DNA from: Microbacterium sp. SZ1 | GTDB lineage: Bacteria > Actinomycetota > Actinomycetes > Actinomycetales > Microbacteriaceae | Direction: 5' to 3' | NCBI RefSeq assembly: GCF_002362255.1 | Contig: NZ_LPVV01000004.1 | Coordinates: 310,001 to 374,000, forward strand | Length of the DNA: 64,000 nt | In this document: in pieces, positions 62,020 to 64,000 of the stretch | Layout: the number at the start of each line of letters is the position of its first letter | Position numbering within the stretch: position 1 is the first letter of the stretch | The notes under the pieces: model-generated | The model's database searches: none | What the model was told of the DNA's origin: nothing | Seen by the model: the letters and a program-made list of their open reading frames with translations, nothing else | Program-made: the position numbers and the translations under genes

Positions 62020-62984
62020 CGACGTGCCTTCCAGATTCGCAGCCCCATGAGGCGAGTGGCAGTGGGGAACAGGACGATCAGCACGACGAGGGAGACCAGT
62101 GCACCGACGGTGGTGGCGTACCCGATGTCGAACGTCTCGAAGCCGAGTCGGTAGACGTAGTTGCTGATGGCGAGGGTGGAGGTGCCGGGGCCGCCCTTCG
62201 TCATCGTGTTCACGATCGCGAAAGTCTTGACGGCGTCGATCACGCGCAGGAGCACGACGATCGACAGCACCGGCGCCAGCATCGGCAGGGTGACGTTCCA
62301 GAGCAGCCGGAACCCGCCCGCGCCGTCGAGCTGGGCCGCCTCGAACGGGGACGGATCGAGCGACTCGAGTCCTGCAAGGACGATGATGACGACGAATGGC
62401 GTGTTCTGCCAGACCTCGACGAGGATGACGGCGCCGAGCGCCGTGGCGGGATCCGCGAGGAAGGCATGGCCGCCGATGCCCACCGTGTCGAGGAACCAGT
62501 TGATGAAGCCGGATGTCGGGTCCATGAGCAGGCGCCACATCAGGCCGGCGACGACCGGGGTCAGCACCATCGGGATGAGGATGAGTGCTCGCAGCACCCC
62601 CTTGCCCGGGATCCGCCCGTGCAGGGCGAGCGCGATCGACACCCCGAGCACGAGCTCGATGGCCACGCCCGCGACGACGTAGATGAGGGTGACACGGATC
62701 GATCCGAGGAGTGTCTGGTCCGACAGCGCCCTGGCGAAGTTGTCCCACCCGACGAAGATGTTCTCGCTTCCGGGGCGGAGCAGGTTCTCCGCGTGGGTGA
62801 CGAGGTTGGCGCCCTGCATGACGATGATGACCAGCAGGGGAACGATGACGATCAGTGCGGGAAGAGCCAGGCTCGCCTGAGCGAGCCGCGGGCGGAGGGA
62901 CTTGCGCCGGGGGGAACGCCGGAACGGAGGGTCCGAGACTGCGCTTTCGGCATCGGGACGTGGGGGCGTCATGAGCTTCGTCAT
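62016..62984 (-). CDS. Carbohydrate ABC transporter permease (MalF type)
   Basis: 322 aa. A basic proline-rich N-terminus of ~35 residues, then six transmembrane helices; EAA loop PSPFEAAQLDGAGGFRLLWNVTLPML. ATG 62972 is an alternative start four codons in. It pairs with the MalG-type permease to import the amino sugar. Confidence 0.9.
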   Translation of the reverse strand: MTKLMTPPRPDAESAVSDPPFRRSPRRKSLRPRLAQASLALPALIVIVPLLVIIVMQGANLVTHAENLLRPGSENIFVGWDNFARALSDQTLLGSIRVTLIYVVAGVAIELVLGVSIALALHGRIPGKGVLRALILIPMVLTPVVAGLMWRLLMDPTSGFINWFLDTVGIGGHAFLADPATALGAVILVEVWQNTPFVVIIVLAGLESLDPSPFEAAQLDGAGGFRLLWNVTLPMLAPVLSIVVLLRVIDAVKTFAIVNTMTKGGPGTSTLAISNYVYRLGFETFDIGYATTVGALVSLVVLIVLFPTATRLMGLRIWKARR

Positions 62985-63016
62985 CGTCTTGTTCTTCCGT
63001 TCCGGCGTTCGTTCTC

Positions 63017-64000
63017 TCAGCCGAGCTGAGCCTGGAGCGCTTCCTGCGCGGCGTTCAGAGCCTCTTCGGCATCCGCTTCCCCGGCAAGGGTCCGCGAGAG
63101 CGCCTGACCCACCTCGGTGATGATGGCGTTGGCGTCGGTGCCCGCCGGCAGGTAGTCGACGTTGCCGGTCGCCAGCTGCTCGAGCAGAGCGTCCTTGAAC
63201 GCGCCGTACTTCTCGTCGTAGGCCGGGCTCTCCAGCACCGCGTTGAGCGTGACGCCCACGGCTTCGGTGTTCTCGACGGCGTTCGTCTGCACCTCTTCAC
63301 TCGTCGCCCAGGCCATGAACTCGTAGGCGGCATCCTTCTTCTGCGAGAACGAGCTGAGGTACAGCGCGTGCACGTTCAGGGAGTTGTCGGTGTTGCCACT
63401 CGCGGGCGGATCCGAGATCGCGTAGGGGATGGGCGCATAACCGACCTTGCCGGCGATGACGCTGGCTTCGGCGTCCTCGTTGAACGGTCCGTTGGCGGTC
63501 GCGTCGATGGTCATCGCCGCGTTCCCCTGGGTGAAGGCGATGCGGTTCTGCTCCCAGTCGAAGTTGCCGACGCCGGACGGACCGTAGTTCTTCAGCAGAT
63601 CGGCCCAGAACTGCGCGGCCTCCACCGACTCGGGGGAGTTCACGGCGAGCTCGTCGCCGTCGTAGAAGTCTCCTCCGAAGGCGCGGAGGAACCCGGCCCA
63701 GGGGTAGACGCTCTGGATGCCGGGGGCGCCGCGCAGCGTGATACCGGCGACATCTCCGCCGGAGCCCTCGCTGATCGTCTTCGCGGCTGCCTCCAGCTCC
63801 TCCATCGTCTGGGGTGGGCCGTCGATGCCGTACTGCTCGAAGAGGTCGGTGCGGTACATCAGCCACGTGCTCTCGCCGTAGACGGGGAGGCCGAACGTCG
63901 CGCCGTCCTTCTGCATGGGGGCGAGATACGGCTCGTAGAACTCGTCGAATCCGACGAAGTCCTCCCCCTTCGCCTCATGCTCGGAGAGGTCGTCGATGTA
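63017..64000 (-). CDS. Extracellular sugar-binding protein of an ABC importer (N-terminus outside window)
   Basis: Open to the window edge; the last 327 residues are visible, including FGLPVYGESTWLMYRTDLFEQYGID, YPWAGFLRAFGGDFYDGD, FTQGNAAMTIDATANGPF and SEEVQTNAVENTEAVGV, the solute-binding protein family 1 pattern. The signal peptide and lipobox lie beyond base 64000. It is the first visible gene of the amino-sugar operon, 32 bp before the permease gene. Confidence 0.9.
   Translation of the reverse strand, partial: YIDDLSEHEAKGEDFVGFDEFYEPYLAPMQKDGATFGLPVYGESTWLMYRTDLFEQYGIDGPPQTMEELEAAAKTISEGSGGDVAGITLRGAPGIQSVYPWAGFLRAFGGDFYDGDELAVNSPESVEAAQFWADLLKNYGPSGVGNFDWEQNRIAFTQGNAAMTIDATANGPFNEDAEASVIAGKVGYAPIPYAISDPPASGNTDNSLNVHALYLSSFSQKKDAAYEFMAWATSEEVQTNAVENTEAVGVTLNAVLESPAYDEKYGAFKDALLEQLATGNVDYLPAGTDANAIITEVGQALSRTLAGEADAEEALNAAQEALQAQLG

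Overview
The window is a 64 kb piece of a high-GC actinobacterial chromosome, most likely Microbacterium or another member of the Microbacteriaceae. The signs are strong G/C third-position bias, a nucS-type mismatch endonuclease gene, an IdeR/DmdR-like iron box, many apparently leaderless genes with TAnnnT -10 boxes exactly 6 nt before the start codon, and a very frequent GGATGCC/GGCATCC heptamer. The genus is inferred from these traits; no rRNA or other marker gene is present. I see no tRNA, rRNA, CRISPR, transposase, integrase or phage gene. It reads as ordinary chromosome, rich in catabolic and transport operons.

Layout. 1-0.8 kb: the 3' end of argG with its terminator. 0.9-4.2 kb: an autoregulated tetR, a P-loop-less ABC-ATPase-like protein and a YhgE/Pip membrane protein, joined by 4-bp overlaps. 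4.3-9.3 kb: a secreted penicillin-acylase family enzyme, an MFS transporter and an alpha/beta hydrolase. 9.3-15.8 kb (minus): a complete Mrp Na+/H+ antiporter operon with fused A/B and subunits C-G; MnhC has an unusual acidic tail. 15.9-25.1 kb: a fucoside locus. One GH29 fucosidase, an ABC sugar importer, an enolase-superfamily dehydratase, an aldo/keto reductase and an FCD GntR regulator lie on the minus strand; a second GH29 enzyme and a mutarotase diverge from them. 25.2-35 kb: single genes and small units (membrane protein, lacI/MFS pair, nucS, HAD phosphatase, cspA with a structured leader, aroE-like gene, MFS/marR pair, Asp/Glu racemase). 35-36.4 kb: an SQR-like flavoprotein coupled to a 48-aa ORF. 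36.4-42.8 kb: a LacI regulator and a divergent operon that looks like an L-gulonate/L-idonate to D-fructuronate to D-mannonate to KDG pathway (UxuB-like, zinc polyol dehydrogenase, MHS symporter, ManD/RspA-like). 43-48.7 kb: a Pr6Pr membrane protein, rifamycin ADP-ribosyltransferase arr, two small acidic proteins, two aldo/keto reductases, a GlcG/HbpS-like protein and mug. 48.7-50.3 kb (minus): sulfite-oxidase-like molybdoenzyme, ferredoxin-reductase-like flavoprotein and a CxxC protein in one operon. 50.3-53 kb: a YtrA-type GntR and membrane protein facing a sigma factor and a membrane partner. 53-57.7 kb (minus): a complete siderophore-iron ABC importer with a siderophore-interacting reductase behind an iron box. 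57.8-64 kb (minus): an amino-sugar operon (ABC importer, NagB, BadF-type kinase, NanE, Gfo/Idh) running off the window end.

Almost every operon uses 1-8 bp start/stop overlaps, so translational coupling is the rule. The most interesting items are the degenerate ATPase whose C-terminus is built from two intergenic-type repeats, the TTCTGCGGCC palindromic intergenic modules, the acidic MnhC tail, the molybdoenzyme/flavoprotein/CxxC trio, and the consistent leaderless promoter geometry, in several places overlapped by perfect operators.
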